From assembly GCA_002310995.1 (NCBI GenBank), contig DBYV01000034.1, positions 1-51,307 on the forward strand: a stretch of 51,307 nt of DNA. Reading direction: 5' to 3'. Below the pieces are notes generated by a model, which worked only from the letters and a program-made list of their open reading frames with translations, had not been told where the DNA came from and made no database searches. The DNA comes from a bacterium UBP6_UBA1177. Its GTDB lineage: Bacteria > UBP6 > UBA1177. Shown here piece by piece: positions 40,652 to 47,897 of this stretch. Numbering within the stretch: the first letter of the stretch is position 1; each line of letters starts with the position of its first letter. Both the position numbers and the translations under genes were made by a program.

Positions 40652-41974
40652 ATGATTAAAATAAAGTCGTGCTATTTTCTAATATTTTTAATTATTGCAA
40701 TTTTTACGTTTTCTGTGATTAGAGATTCTTGTTTTTCAGATTTGATAGTATTCGGCACTCCGGTATTTATTGAAAATTTGCAGAAAAAACTTGAAAAACA
40801 TTCCGGCAATCTTGAAAATCATGAGTTTATTCAAGCACTTTCAATCGGAAAGCGTGATTTCTCGCAGCAATTCAGGCACAATTTAGCAGTGACTGGAACA
40901 ATGCACCTTGTCGCGATTTCGGCTTTTCACACAGGTATCATGGTTTTCATTTTCGGCATTTTCTTCAAATCACTCCTTTTTTTCGTTCCGCTACGACCTT
41001 ATACGAAAAATATACTGCTCTTTTTTCTGAAAATAGCGGCTTCGGTCTACTATTTTTTCATAACCGGCACTTCAATTCCGACTTTGCGTTCGCTTGTTTT
41101 CATGCTTTTTTTCGATTTTTTTATGATTTTTGGAACTTTTCCTCATCCTGTTATCCTCTTTTTCGTTTCTCTTGCCGCAACCGCGCTTCTGATTCCGGGA
41201 AGTTTGCTTTCAATGAGTTTTTTAATGAGCGCGCTCTGTGTTGCGACAGTTCTTAAAATCTGGAAACTCCTTCCGAAATCTCTAGCAATTTCCTTAATTT
41301 GCGTTTCAGCAACAGTGAACTGGATTCTTCTTGTCGTAAGCGCATCTCTTTCCGGCACATTTTCGGTTCTTTCGCCGTTTGTGAACTTTTTCGTGATTCC
41401 TGTTGTCTCGCTTTCAGTTCCGTTCGTGACTTTGGCACAGTTTTTAATTCCGTTTTCCGAAACTGCGGCTCACTTCATGCTGAAAACCGCCGATTTTTTG
41501 ATCTCTCCGGCATCGTTTTTCGTCTCATTTTTTGCCGAAACTGCCGAAAAAACAGCTGTTCCAATAGTTCAAGTTCAAATTTTTATCAAAATAATATTCG
41601 TAGCATCTTTTTTTTCAGCTCTTTATTTTAGCAATAAAATTAAATATTTATCCTTAACTATAAATATTTTGGCCGCGATTTCCTTCTTTTTCGGCATTAC
41701 TTCTCCAGATGAAATAAGAAGGTCAGATCAGTTCGGCGGAAAAGCTTTCTGCGTAAAGGAAAGCGTTACTTCCGGCAGGATTTTTTTCGACAAATATGCG
41801 AAGAATCCGAATTTCAACAATTATTTTCTCACAAATATTGAGCGTTTTTCGGCGGAGTGCGGCATAACAAAAGTTCTCTCGGTGCATTTCCCGGACAGGC
41901 TCACTGAAAAGCAGAAAAAAAACTTGCGAAAAAAAATCCGCTTTAAAAATGCAAAATTTTATTCAAGAGAGTAA
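40652..41974 (+). CDS. comEC: ComEC/Rec2 family DNA-uptake channel, short form
   Basis: About 440 residues, at least eight hydrophobic segments. The ComEC competence domain is recognised by GTMHLVAISAFHTGIMVFI (usual: GLSHLLAISGLHV) and by FITGTSIPTLRSLVFMLFF. The hydrolase (metallo-beta-lactamase-like) C-terminus and the DUF4131/OB N-terminus of full-length ComEC are missing; typical proteins are 700-800 residues. The C-terminal ~90 residues are soluble (GGKAFCVKESVTSGRIFF). ComEC forms the inner-membrane pore for incoming single-stranded DNA. The start is uncertain: neither the ATG at 40652 nor a TTG at 40628 has a ribosome-binding site. Confidence 0.8.
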   Translation: MIKIKSCYFLIFLIIAIFTFSVIRDSCFSDLIVFGTPVFIENLQKKLEKHSGNLENHEFIQALSIGKRDFSQQFRHNLAVTGTMHLVAISAFHTGIMVFIFGIFFKSLLFFVPLRPYTKNILLFFLKIAASVYYFFITGTSIPTLRSLVFMLFFDFFMIFGTFPHPVILFFVSLAATALLIPGSLLSMSFLMSALCVATVLKIWKLLPKSLAISLICVSATVNWILLVVSASLSGTFSVLSPFVNFFVIPVVSLSVPFVTLAQFLIPFSETAAHFMLKTADFLISPASFFVSFFAETAEKTAVPIVQVQIFIKIIFVASFFSALYFSNKIKYLSLTINILAAISFFFGITSPDEIRRSDQFGGKAFCVKESVTSGRIFFDKYAKNPNFNNYFLTNIERFSAECGITKVLSVHFPDRLTEKQKKNLRKKIRFKNAKFYSRE

Positions 41975-41989
41975 ATTTTGTGCTATATT
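41962..41989 (+). promoter_or_regulatory. Promoter of the coiled-coil membrane protein / rpiB pair
   Basis: TTCAAG (41962-41967), 16-base spacer, TATATT (41984-41989), followed by AGCGCGC and T-rich leader. It overlaps the last codons of comEC. Confidence 0.5.
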
Positions 41990-42015
41990 AGCGCGCTTTT
42001 GAATGGAGGTGCATA

Positions 42016-42393
42016 ATGGGCAAAAAAAAGAGCAGCGGCAACTTCGGATCATTGATTCTTAAAATCGTAAAAATCGCAGTTTTCATTTTTCTCCTGGCAA
42101 ACTTTTGCTGGAACGGCAAACCTTTGTGGAAAAATGTGATTCCTTCGGCTGAGAGCAGTTTTGAAAAAAGCGAAAAAGCACTGAAGGAAGAGAAGGAAAA
42201 AGTGCGGAAAATGATGAAAGAAGCCTCGGAAAACGCTGAAAAAACTGCAAAAAAAGCGGTCAATGAAACAAAAAAAGCCGCCGAAGAGGCAAAAGAATCG
42301 ATAAAAGATGCCGCTTCTTCGACAAGCAAGATTACAGAAGAAGACGAAAAAGAGATCGAGAAAATAATCGAAAAAGAATTGAATAAGAAATAA
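42016..42393 (+). CDS. Small membrane protein with long charged coiled coil
   Basis: 125 residues, GGAGGTG before the ATG. One hydrophobic helix near the N-terminus (LILKIVKIAVFIFLLANFCW) and then ~80 residues of Ala/Lys/Glu heptad-like sequence (KALKEEKEKVRKMMKEASEN, KKAVNETKKAAEEAKESIKD). No named family. Probably an inner-membrane anchored coiled coil; rpiB follows 15 bases downstream, though a shared function is not obvious. Confidence 0.6.
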   Translation: MGKKKSSGNFGSLILKIVKIAVFIFLLANFCWNGKPLWKNVIPSAESSFEKSEKALKEEKEKVRKMMKEASENAEKTAKKAVNETKKAAEEAKESIKDAASSTSKITEEDEKEIEKIIEKELNKK

Positions 42394-42408
42394 TATTAGG
42401 AGTTTACA

Positions 42409-42840
42409 ATGATAATTTCAGCCGGTGCCGACCACGGCGGATTCGAACTGAAAGACAAACTTGTCGCAATGCTGCGCAAAGAAGGCTATGAAGTCATCGA
42501 CAACGGAACAAACTCGCCGGATTCTGTCGATTACCCCGATTTTGCTCAGGCGGTAGCCCGCGACATTCTTGAAAAACGCGCTGATTTCGGCCTTTTAGTC
42601 TGCGGCTCTGGAATAGGCATTTCCATCGCGGCGAACCGTTTCAAAGGGATCCGCGCCGCACTCGTCACAAATGACGACTATGCCCGCTTGTCACGGCAGC
42701 ACAACAATGCCAACATCATCGCTTTGGGAGGACGTTTCACCTCTTACGAAGACGCTGAAAAATGGCTTAAGATCTTCCTTTCGACCCCGTTTGAAGGCGG
42801 TCGTCACGAACGCAGAATCGAGAAAATAGACAATATTTAA
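42409..42840 (+). CDS. rpiB: Ribose-5-phosphate isomerase B
   Basis: 143 residues, the usual RpiB length. Motifs: ISAGADHGGFELKDKL, DNGTNSPDSVDYPDFA, FGLLVCGSGIGISIAANRFK with the catalytic Cys, and RLSRQHNNANIIALGGR with the catalytic His region. It interconverts ribose 5-phosphate and ribulose 5-phosphate in the pentose phosphate pathway (allose 6-phosphate in some species). AGGAG precedes the ATG. Confidence 0.96.
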   Translation: MIISAGADHGGFELKDKLVAMLRKEGYEVIDNGTNSPDSVDYPDFAQAVARDILEKRADFGLLVCGSGIGISIAANRFKGIRAALVTNDDYARLSRQHNNANIIALGGRFTSYEDAEKWLKIFLSTPFEGGRHERRIEKIDNI

Positions 42841-42851
42841 ATCTCAAATCA

Positions 42852-42997
42852 CGGCGCCGCCACAAATTAAGGAACTTAGGGAATTTAGAGAACTTAAGGA
42901 ATTTAGGGAGCGGCGATGAAATTTTTGGAGTTATGACCGCCGCAACCTTAAGGACCTTAGACACCCTAAATTCCCTAAGCTCCTTATGTTGCGGCGC
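42852..42997. repeat. Large composite inverted repeat with GC brackets, between convergent rpiB and citF
   Basis: Outer arms GCGCCGC (42854-42860) and GCGGCGC (42991-42997). Inside, a 21-base arm beginning TAAGGAACTTAGGGAATT (42868-42888) is mirrored at 42966-42986 with one mismatch. Inner brackets GCGGCG (about 42910) and CGCCGC (about 42938) divide the element into two inverted units, each flanked by CGCCGC/GCGGCG. The cores consist of near 10-base periods (GGAACTTAG, GGAATTTAG, AGAACTTAA). It holds no ORF and can fold into a long hairpin. Confidence 0.8.
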
Positions 42998-43003
42998 AAA
43001 AAA

Positions 43004-44569
43004 CTACTTCGGCATTGCCCTTTTGATTGTGTCAAGAAGTGTTCCGTCACGCCATTCGATAACATGAACGACCTCGTCGGTAGTGGGTTTCGGCTTCGGG
43101 ATTACGCCGAAACTTTCAGCCTTTTCTTTCGATTTTGCAAGAAGTTCGTCCATTGAAATGATATTGAGTCCGTATTTCTTGCCGTTTTCAAGAATAGCTT
43201 CCTTGTATGAAGACTTGCTCTTCGGGTTGACGCAGACATAATCCTCTGTGACGACAACATCGATGACTTCGCCCGGAGTCGTGCGGGTATAGACTTTTTC
43301 GACGATCTTCGGGAAGCCTTTTCCGTCTTTTCCCGTAGCAAGCGGAACAAACATGATCGTGAGGTCAGCTCCAGCCGCAACATCCTGTCCGCCGCCGATT
43401 CCGCCGATGATCCTGCCGGATGCGCAGACGGTATTGACGTTGAAATCGCGGTCAACTTCGAGAGCCGAAAGAACAGCGACATCAAGCATGTTTACTGCAC
43501 ATTCCTTGTTTGCGATGGAAGCGTAGAAACCGGTTGAAATAGCAATATGGAACGGGTTCATGAGAAGCGATTTGATGACTTTTTCGCTCGGCTCGAAGAG
43601 CTGTCCGTGGAAAATGTGGCGGAGAGTTCCTTCTTCAAGCATTTCGACGTGCATCGAAGTTATGCCGCCGATCGCGAAATTCGCCGTGATGTTGTTTTCC
43701 TTGAGATACTGCCTGATGTTGTCGAGAACGATAAGTCCTGCGCCGCTTCCTACCTGGAAAGCGAAACCATCTTTCATAACGCCTGCGGCCTTCATGATGT
43801 TGGTGACGTTTTCAGCGATCTGGGCGTTGAATTTGTTGGAGCGGATTTTCTCGAAATCGAGCGTTCCCGAGCCGATTCCTTCTGAAAGTCCGGGTTTCTC
43901 CATCGGAACTACGAAATCGGTGAGTTCCATCGTGATTTCAGCCGGAATAAGCGTCTCGTCAGAAACCGTGCCGGCGAGAAGGCAGGTATAGTCTGCATAT
44001 TCCGCATCGGCTGTAGCAAGTCCGAGCGGCCCGCAGTATTCGTCGGGATTTCCCATGACGCCGTTCGCGTTTCCGTGGATATCAGCCATCGGAACGGGAA
44101 GGAAAGCGAGTTTTACATGAACTTCGCCCATCTGAAGTTTGCGGACTCTGTTGCCGTGGCTGAGTCCTACGCCGACCCACGGAAGAAGGTCGCCGGCAAC
44201 GAGATGGTTTCCCATAGCTCTGTAAATATTGCCGTAAATACCTGTAATTATTCCATCTTTAAACGCCTCATAAAGCCACGGATCAGTGTGGTCGAAGATC
44301 GCGTTTCCGTAAAGAACGATGTTTCTTTTGCCGTGCTCGCGGAGCTTTGAAACGACCGCTTCAAGGCCTCTGTCGCCTGTTCTGTAGTAGTGCGGATAGC
44401 TGATGACATCGCCGTCATTCAGAATTTCGATGACTTCATCAAGCGTCTTTACCTTGCTTTTGCCGCGCGGAATGAAGGCAGGAGTCTTTCTCGGAGCGAA
44501 ATGGGTGAAAAGATTCGACTCGTCGAAAGCCGAAACGAAATTTTTGTACTCTTTGCCGTTGAAATTCAT
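43004..44569 (-). CDS. citF: Citrate lyase alpha subunit (citrate:acetyl-ACP transferase)
   Basis: 521 residues, full CitF length. Recognisable segments: TGDRGLEAVVSKLREHG, YGNIYRAMGNHLVAGDLLPW, VPMADIHGNANGVMGNPDEY, GIGSGTLDFEKIRSNKFNAQ, VGSGAGLIVLDNIRQYLKE and VCASGRIIGGIGGGQDVAAG. CitF swaps acetate for citrate on the acyl-carrier subunit of citrate lyase (with CitD and CitE) in anaerobic citrate breakdown. No citC, citD, citE, citG or citX lies next to it, so partners must be elsewhere or it works as a CoA-transferase. GGGAGG precedes the ATG; its own promoter is at 44616-44643. Confidence 0.93.
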   Translation of the reverse strand: MNFNGKEYKNFVSAFDESNLFTHFAPRKTPAFIPRGKSKVKTLDEVIEILNDGDVISYPHYYRTGDRGLEAVVSKLREHGKRNIVLYGNAIFDHTDPWLYEAFKDGIITGIYGNIYRAMGNHLVAGDLLPWVGVGLSHGNRVRKLQMGEVHVKLAFLPVPMADIHGNANGVMGNPDEYCGPLGLATADAEYADYTCLLAGTVSDETLIPAEITMELTDFVVPMEKPGLSEGIGSGTLDFEKIRSNKFNAQIAENVTNIMKAAGVMKDGFAFQVGSGAGLIVLDNIRQYLKENNITANFAIGGITSMHVEMLEEGTLRHIFHGQLFEPSEKVIKSLLMNPFHIAISTGFYASIANKECAVNMLDVAVLSALEVDRDFNVNTVCASGRIIGGIGGGQDVAAGADLTIMFVPLATGKDGKGFPKIVEKVYTRTTPGEVIDVVVTEDYVCVNPKSKSSYKEAILENGKKYGLNIISMDELLAKSKEKAESFGVIPKPKPTTDEVVHVIEWRDGTLLDTIKRAMPK

Positions 44570-44615
44570 GAAAAAACCTCCCGAAAAATTAGTTCAAAAA
44601 ACTTAAAAACGGGCA

Positions 44616-44643
44616 ATCATAGTGCTTTTGAAAGCAATAGCAA
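44616..44643 (-). promoter_or_regulatory. Promoter of citF
   Basis: Minus strand TTGCTA (44638-44643), 16-base spacer, TATGAT (44616-44621), followed by TGCCCG and a T-run. Confidence 0.6.
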
Positions 44644-44647
44644 AATT

Positions 44648-46246
44648 TCAGCTGTACATCATCGCGAGGTCGCGCAACCTTTCGGCGATCCTGTCGATCG
44701 GGGTGACTGTTTTGTCGGTCGTGGCGAAGAATGTGCCCCAGCCTGCCGCCGATTTCAAGCCTTTGCTGTAGAATTTGCGGATGAAGGGGTCGTTTTTTTC
44801 CATGAACATCCGGATATCATGTTCTGTGAAGGGGAAGACGATGTCCATTCCGACGCTTTCGCCGAGATATTTTTTCATGACTAAGATCCGCGAATTGAGG
44901 TCTTTGTTGGAAACGTGTGAACTTTTAGCTTCGAGAATGTGGAGGTAGCCGTTTTTGAAGACGACGAGCGTGTCGATTTCGATGAGCGAACTTGCCTTGC
45001 CGCTCAGTTTCACGTTCTGGAATACCGATGCAATCGACTCTTTGAGTAGCGGATACTTCTCCATCGCGCGGCATACGGCGTAACTTATGATTTTCTCAAA
45101 AATTACAGATATCTGCGAGCGTGTATTGAGTGTGCTTTCGCGCTCGATTTCTTTCACATATTTCTGTTTGAAACGGTTGAAAACGGCCGCTGTGACATCC
45201 ATGCTCTTGACATCGGCGAGAGAGGTCGTTTTTTCCGAAATTTTGGAGAAAAGAACATCTAAAAAGTGCTGGACATCGCTTCTGAGGTCGGCTTTGTCGA
45301 CTTCTCCGGCAAGCGGAAGGATTTTTCTGATGACCGCGTCGGGCATTTCAGCGTTGAAATTTTTCTGGCAGCCGGCGAGAGTCGTTCTGAACTCAAAGGA
45401 ATCTGAAAAAGTCTGGAGTTCTCTTCTTCGGCTCATTTCGTTAAAGAAAGCGGTGAGTTTTGCTCTGATTTCGTTTTTTGCCTCGTTTATTTCGGGGCGC
45501 AGGTGCGGCATGACGCCGAAAATCCTCTGCAGAAACTTGTCGATCTGCTCGTCGCGGAAGTTTTTCATCATGAAATCGTGGAGCTCGCCTTTAAGGTCTA
45601 TGATCGTTTTCATGTTGTCGTAGGACGAGAAAAAAGCCCGCAGATTCATAGAGTTGCAGAGATTGGTGTATAGCTCTTCGAACTGGTCTGCGTTTTCTGC
45701 GAAATAGTTCGTCTTGCCGTCATAAATCGTAAGAAAATCGGTGAGTTCTGCTCCGTAAAGCGTAAGACGCTCCTTCAGGTGCCAGTCGATCGAAACAGAG
45801 GATTTGTATTCGCGGAAAGACTGCTCCTTTATCGCGATCTTATTGATCTGGCGCGTATCGAGATCGAAATAGACGAGGAAAAAATCAAGATCCTGCTTTT
45901 CTGCAAAACGCTTGAGATACTCGGCGAAAACGATCCTGTGGATCCCTTTTCCGCAGGAGGCGTCGCAGTAGATCTCGGTGATCCCGTATTCGTCGAAAAC
46001 GTTTCGGACGTGCCTTTTGAGCATCTCGATGATCGCGCCGAGATTCATATTTTTCTCAATAAAAATATTGATATATCTGATATCTTCGCCGTCAGCGCGT
46101 TTCACTAAAACCGGAATGTTTTTGTGCCAGTCGTTTTCCTGCGCCATCACGGTCGAGACAAAAATTATGACATCGGGAGCAGCTTCGCGGATAAGAGAAG
46201 CCTGAACGACAGTCTGACGCGAAAGTATCGTTACGAGAAGTCTCAT
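44648..46246 (-). CDS. CARF-domain protein with PD-(D/E)XK nuclease domain (Card1/DUF1887-like)
   Basis: 532 residues. The N-terminal ~140 residues look like a Rossmann CARF domain: a first strand LLVTILSRQTVVQASLIREA, APDVIIFVST, and a Gly motif DASCGKGIHRIVFAEYLKRF in the place of the ligand-binding loop. The middle (150-370) is helical. The C-terminal nuclease shows E384 in SVIFEKIISYA, D425 in IEIDTLVVF and E439/K441 in LHILEAKSS, the PD-(D/E)XK set. In type III CRISPR immunity such proteins are switched on by cyclic oligoadenylate and cut DNA or RNA. Its ATG overlaps the nfo stop by four bases (ATGA) with GGAGG inside nfo, so it is coupled to endonuclease IV. No Cas gene or array is nearby. 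Assignment is by motif, not alignment. Confidence 0.72.
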   Translation of the reverse strand: MRLLVTILSRQTVVQASLIREAAPDVIIFVSTVMAQENDWHKNIPVLVKRADGEDIRYINIFIEKNMNLGAIIEMLKRHVRNVFDEYGITEIYCDASCGKGIHRIVFAEYLKRFAEKQDLDFFLVYFDLDTRQINKIAIKEQSFREYKSSVSIDWHLKERLTLYGAELTDFLTIYDGKTNYFAENADQFEELYTNLCNSMNLRAFFSSYDNMKTIIDLKGELHDFMMKNFRDEQIDKFLQRIFGVMPHLRPEINEAKNEIRAKLTAFFNEMSRRRELQTFSDSFEFRTTLAGCQKNFNAEMPDAVIRKILPLAGEVDKADLRSDVQHFLDVLFSKISEKTTSLADVKSMDVTAAVFNRFKQKYVKEIERESTLNTRSQISVIFEKIISYAVCRAMEKYPLLKESIASVFQNVKLSGKASSLIEIDTLVVFKNGYLHILEAKSSHVSNKDLNSRILVMKKYLGESVGMDIVFPFTEHDIRMFMEKNDPFIRKFYSKGLKSAAGWGTFFATTDKTVTPIDRIAERLRDLAMMYS

Positions 46247-47097
46247 TTGTCCTCCTGTTTGACAAAACTTTTGAGCAGTTCTATTTCAGCCGGCCATTTT
46301 TCAGGTTCCGGAGTCTCTAAAATCAGCGGAATATTGTCGGTGAAAGGCTGTTCAATAAGCCATTTGAAGCACTCTATTCCGATTGCGCCGTTACCCAAAG
46401 TTTCATGCCTGTCGACCTTACTTCCGAGCATTTTTTTCGCGTCGTTGAAGTGCATTCCGCGAAGATATTTGAGCCCTACGGTTTTATCGAGTTCGGCAAA
46501 AGTTTTTTCGCACGCTTCAAATGTCGTGAGGTCGTAACCTGCGGCAAAGGCATGGCAGGTGTCGATGCAGATCCCGACTCGCGACTTATCTTCAACTTTG
46601 TCAATGATCTCGGCAAGATGCTCGAATCTGTATCCTACATTTGAGCCTTGTCCCGCAGTATTTTCGATGACCGCCGTGACGCCTTTTGTCTTATCAAGCG
46701 CAATGTTTATCGATTCCGCTATTTTTGAAAGGCACTCGCTTTCGGTGATCTCGCGAAGATGGCTTCCGGGGTGAAAGTTGAGCCTGTCGAGTCCGAGGAT
46801 CTCGCAGCGTTTCATCTCGTCAGTAAAGGAAGTCCGCGATTTCTGAAGCCCTTCGTCAGCCGGATGACCGAGATTTATGAGATAGCTGTCGTGCGGAAGT
46901 ATTGCATTTGCGTCAAAACCAAGTTCTGCGCATTTCTCTTTGAAAGCCTCTATCGAAGCAGCGGAAAGCGCCGGAGCGAACCACTGTTTCTGGTTTTTAG
47001 TGAAGAGAGCAAAAGCCGTAGCGTTGATGTCAGCCGCGTTTTTCGGAGCGTTTTCGACTCCGCCCGCTGCCGAAATGTGGGCACCGATAAGTTTCAT
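46243..47097 (-). CDS. nfo: Endonuclease IV (AP endonuclease)
   Basis: 284 residues, normal for Nfo. Metal-site and core motifs: IGAHISAAGGVENAP, LNFHPGSHLRE, AVIENTAGQGSNVGYRFEHL, IDTCHAFAAGYDL, HFNDAKKMLGSKVDRHETLG and the C-terminal IPLILETPEP. The enzyme nicks DNA 5' to abasic sites and trims 3' ends in base excision repair. AAGGAGG precedes the ATG. The CARF-nuclease gene starts within its stop codon, so the two are made from one transcript. Confidence 0.96.
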   Translation of the reverse strand: MKLIGAHISAAGGVENAPKNAADINATAFALFTKNQKQWFAPALSAASIEAFKEKCAELGFDANAILPHDSYLINLGHPADEGLQKSRTSFTDEMKRCEILGLDRLNFHPGSHLREITESECLSKIAESINIALDKTKGVTAVIENTAGQGSNVGYRFEHLAEIIDKVEDKSRVGICIDTCHAFAAGYDLTTFEACEKTFAELDKTVGLKYLRGMHFNDAKKMLGSKVDRHETLGNGAIGIECFKWLIEQPFTDNIPLILETPEPEKWPAEIELLKSFVKQEDK

Positions 47098-47191
47098 TGA
47101 ATCCTCCTTTCAAAAAAGCGGTTAAGTTTAGCACAAAAATTTTTCTTTCCGATTTTTTCACCCTCCTTTTCGCATTTCAGGGGAAAAAGGA

Positions 47192-47197
47192 TATAAT
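47192..47197 (+). promoter_or_regulatory. -10 element of the YgjV-like gene
   Basis: TATAAT followed by GCCGCG, a T-run and GTGGAGGAAAA ahead of the ATG; nearly identical to the leader at 14034. The -35 is not clear. Confidence 0.55.
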
Positions 47198-47221
47198 GCC
47201 GCGTTTTTTGTGGAGGAAAAT

Positions 47222-47833
47222 ATGGATAATGCAAAAATTATAGTCGAAGCGGTCGGTTACACCGGATCGGCGCTTGTGCTGATTTCGATGCTCATGACTT
47301 CTGTCGTCAAACTCAGATTCATCAACACCATCGGGAGTCTGATATTCACTGCATATGCGCTCTGCATAGTCTCATATCCGACTGCCGCGATGAACTTCTG
47401 CCTCGCCCTCATCAACATCTACAACCTCGCTAAACTCTTCAAAAACAAGAAAAAATACTATGTGCTGAAGCTCGATGATGACAAATCTTTAATTAACTAT
47501 TTCTGGAAATTATACGAAAAAGATATTCAAAAATATTTTCCCGAAGCCGATAAAAACGCTCCGTGCGACGCAGTTTATCTTGTCTGCTACGGTTCTGACA
47601 CCGCAGGAATCCTTCTCGGAACAAAAAAAGATGACGGCTCAATCGATGTGAAAATCGACTACACCACGCCGGTTTACCGCGACTGCTCGGCCGGAAAGTA
47701 TCTCTACACATATCTCGCTTCGCAGCACATTCCCGCGCTTTCTGCAAGCACAAATTCCGAAATCCACCGCAGATATCTGCTTAAAATGGGTTTTTTCGAA
47801 AACAACGGACGTTTTGAGAAGAAACTGGCGTAG
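47222..47833 (+). CDS. YgjV-like inner-membrane protein with C-terminal GNAT-like domain
   Basis: 203 residues from the ATG behind GGAGG (an upstream GTG overlaps that site). The N-terminal ~75 residues have three hydrophobic helices in the YgjV/Imp-YgjV pattern (EAVGYTGSALVLISMLMTSV, LRFINTIGSLIFTAYALCIV, AAMNFCLALINIYNLAKLF). The remaining ~115 residues look like an acyltransferase-type fold (ILLGTKKDDGSIDVKIDYTT, KYLYTYLASQHIPALSAST, RRYLLKMGFFENN). Function unknown; the joined architecture is known from other YgjV-family proteins. Confidence 0.75.
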   Translation: MDNAKIIVEAVGYTGSALVLISMLMTSVVKLRFINTIGSLIFTAYALCIVSYPTAAMNFCLALINIYNLAKLFKNKKKYYVLKLDDDKSLINYFWKLYEKDIQKYFPEADKNAPCDAVYLVCYGSDTAGILLGTKKDDGSIDVKIDYTTPVYRDCSAGKYLYTYLASQHIPALSASTNSEIHRRYLLKMGFFENNGRFEKKLA

Positions 47834-47867
47834 CCGGTTTTGACAAAAAACCGGGTTCATGTAGAGT
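47834..47867 (+). promoter_or_regulatory. Promoter of the C25 peptidase gene, with hairpin over the -35
   Basis: TTGACA (47840-47845), 16-base spacer, TAGAGT (47862-47867). The inverted repeat CCGGTTTT (47834-47841) / AAAACCGG (47847-47854) surrounds the -35 box right after the stop of the upstream gene; as RNA it is a hairpin, but no T-run follows. Confidence 0.6.
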
Positions 47868-47897
47868 CACCTGTTTTATAGTTTTACGGAGTCAGCC

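Noticed and set aside
42852..42997. CRISPR array
   Set aside because: The repeats are about 10 bases with no unique spacers of constant length, and the whole element is an inverted repeat. No array was found near the CARF-like gene either.
45087..45623. 178-residue plus-strand frame antisense to the CARF-nuclease
   Set aside because: Ser/Arg/Leu-rich composition typical of antisense frames, no start signal and no recognisable domain.
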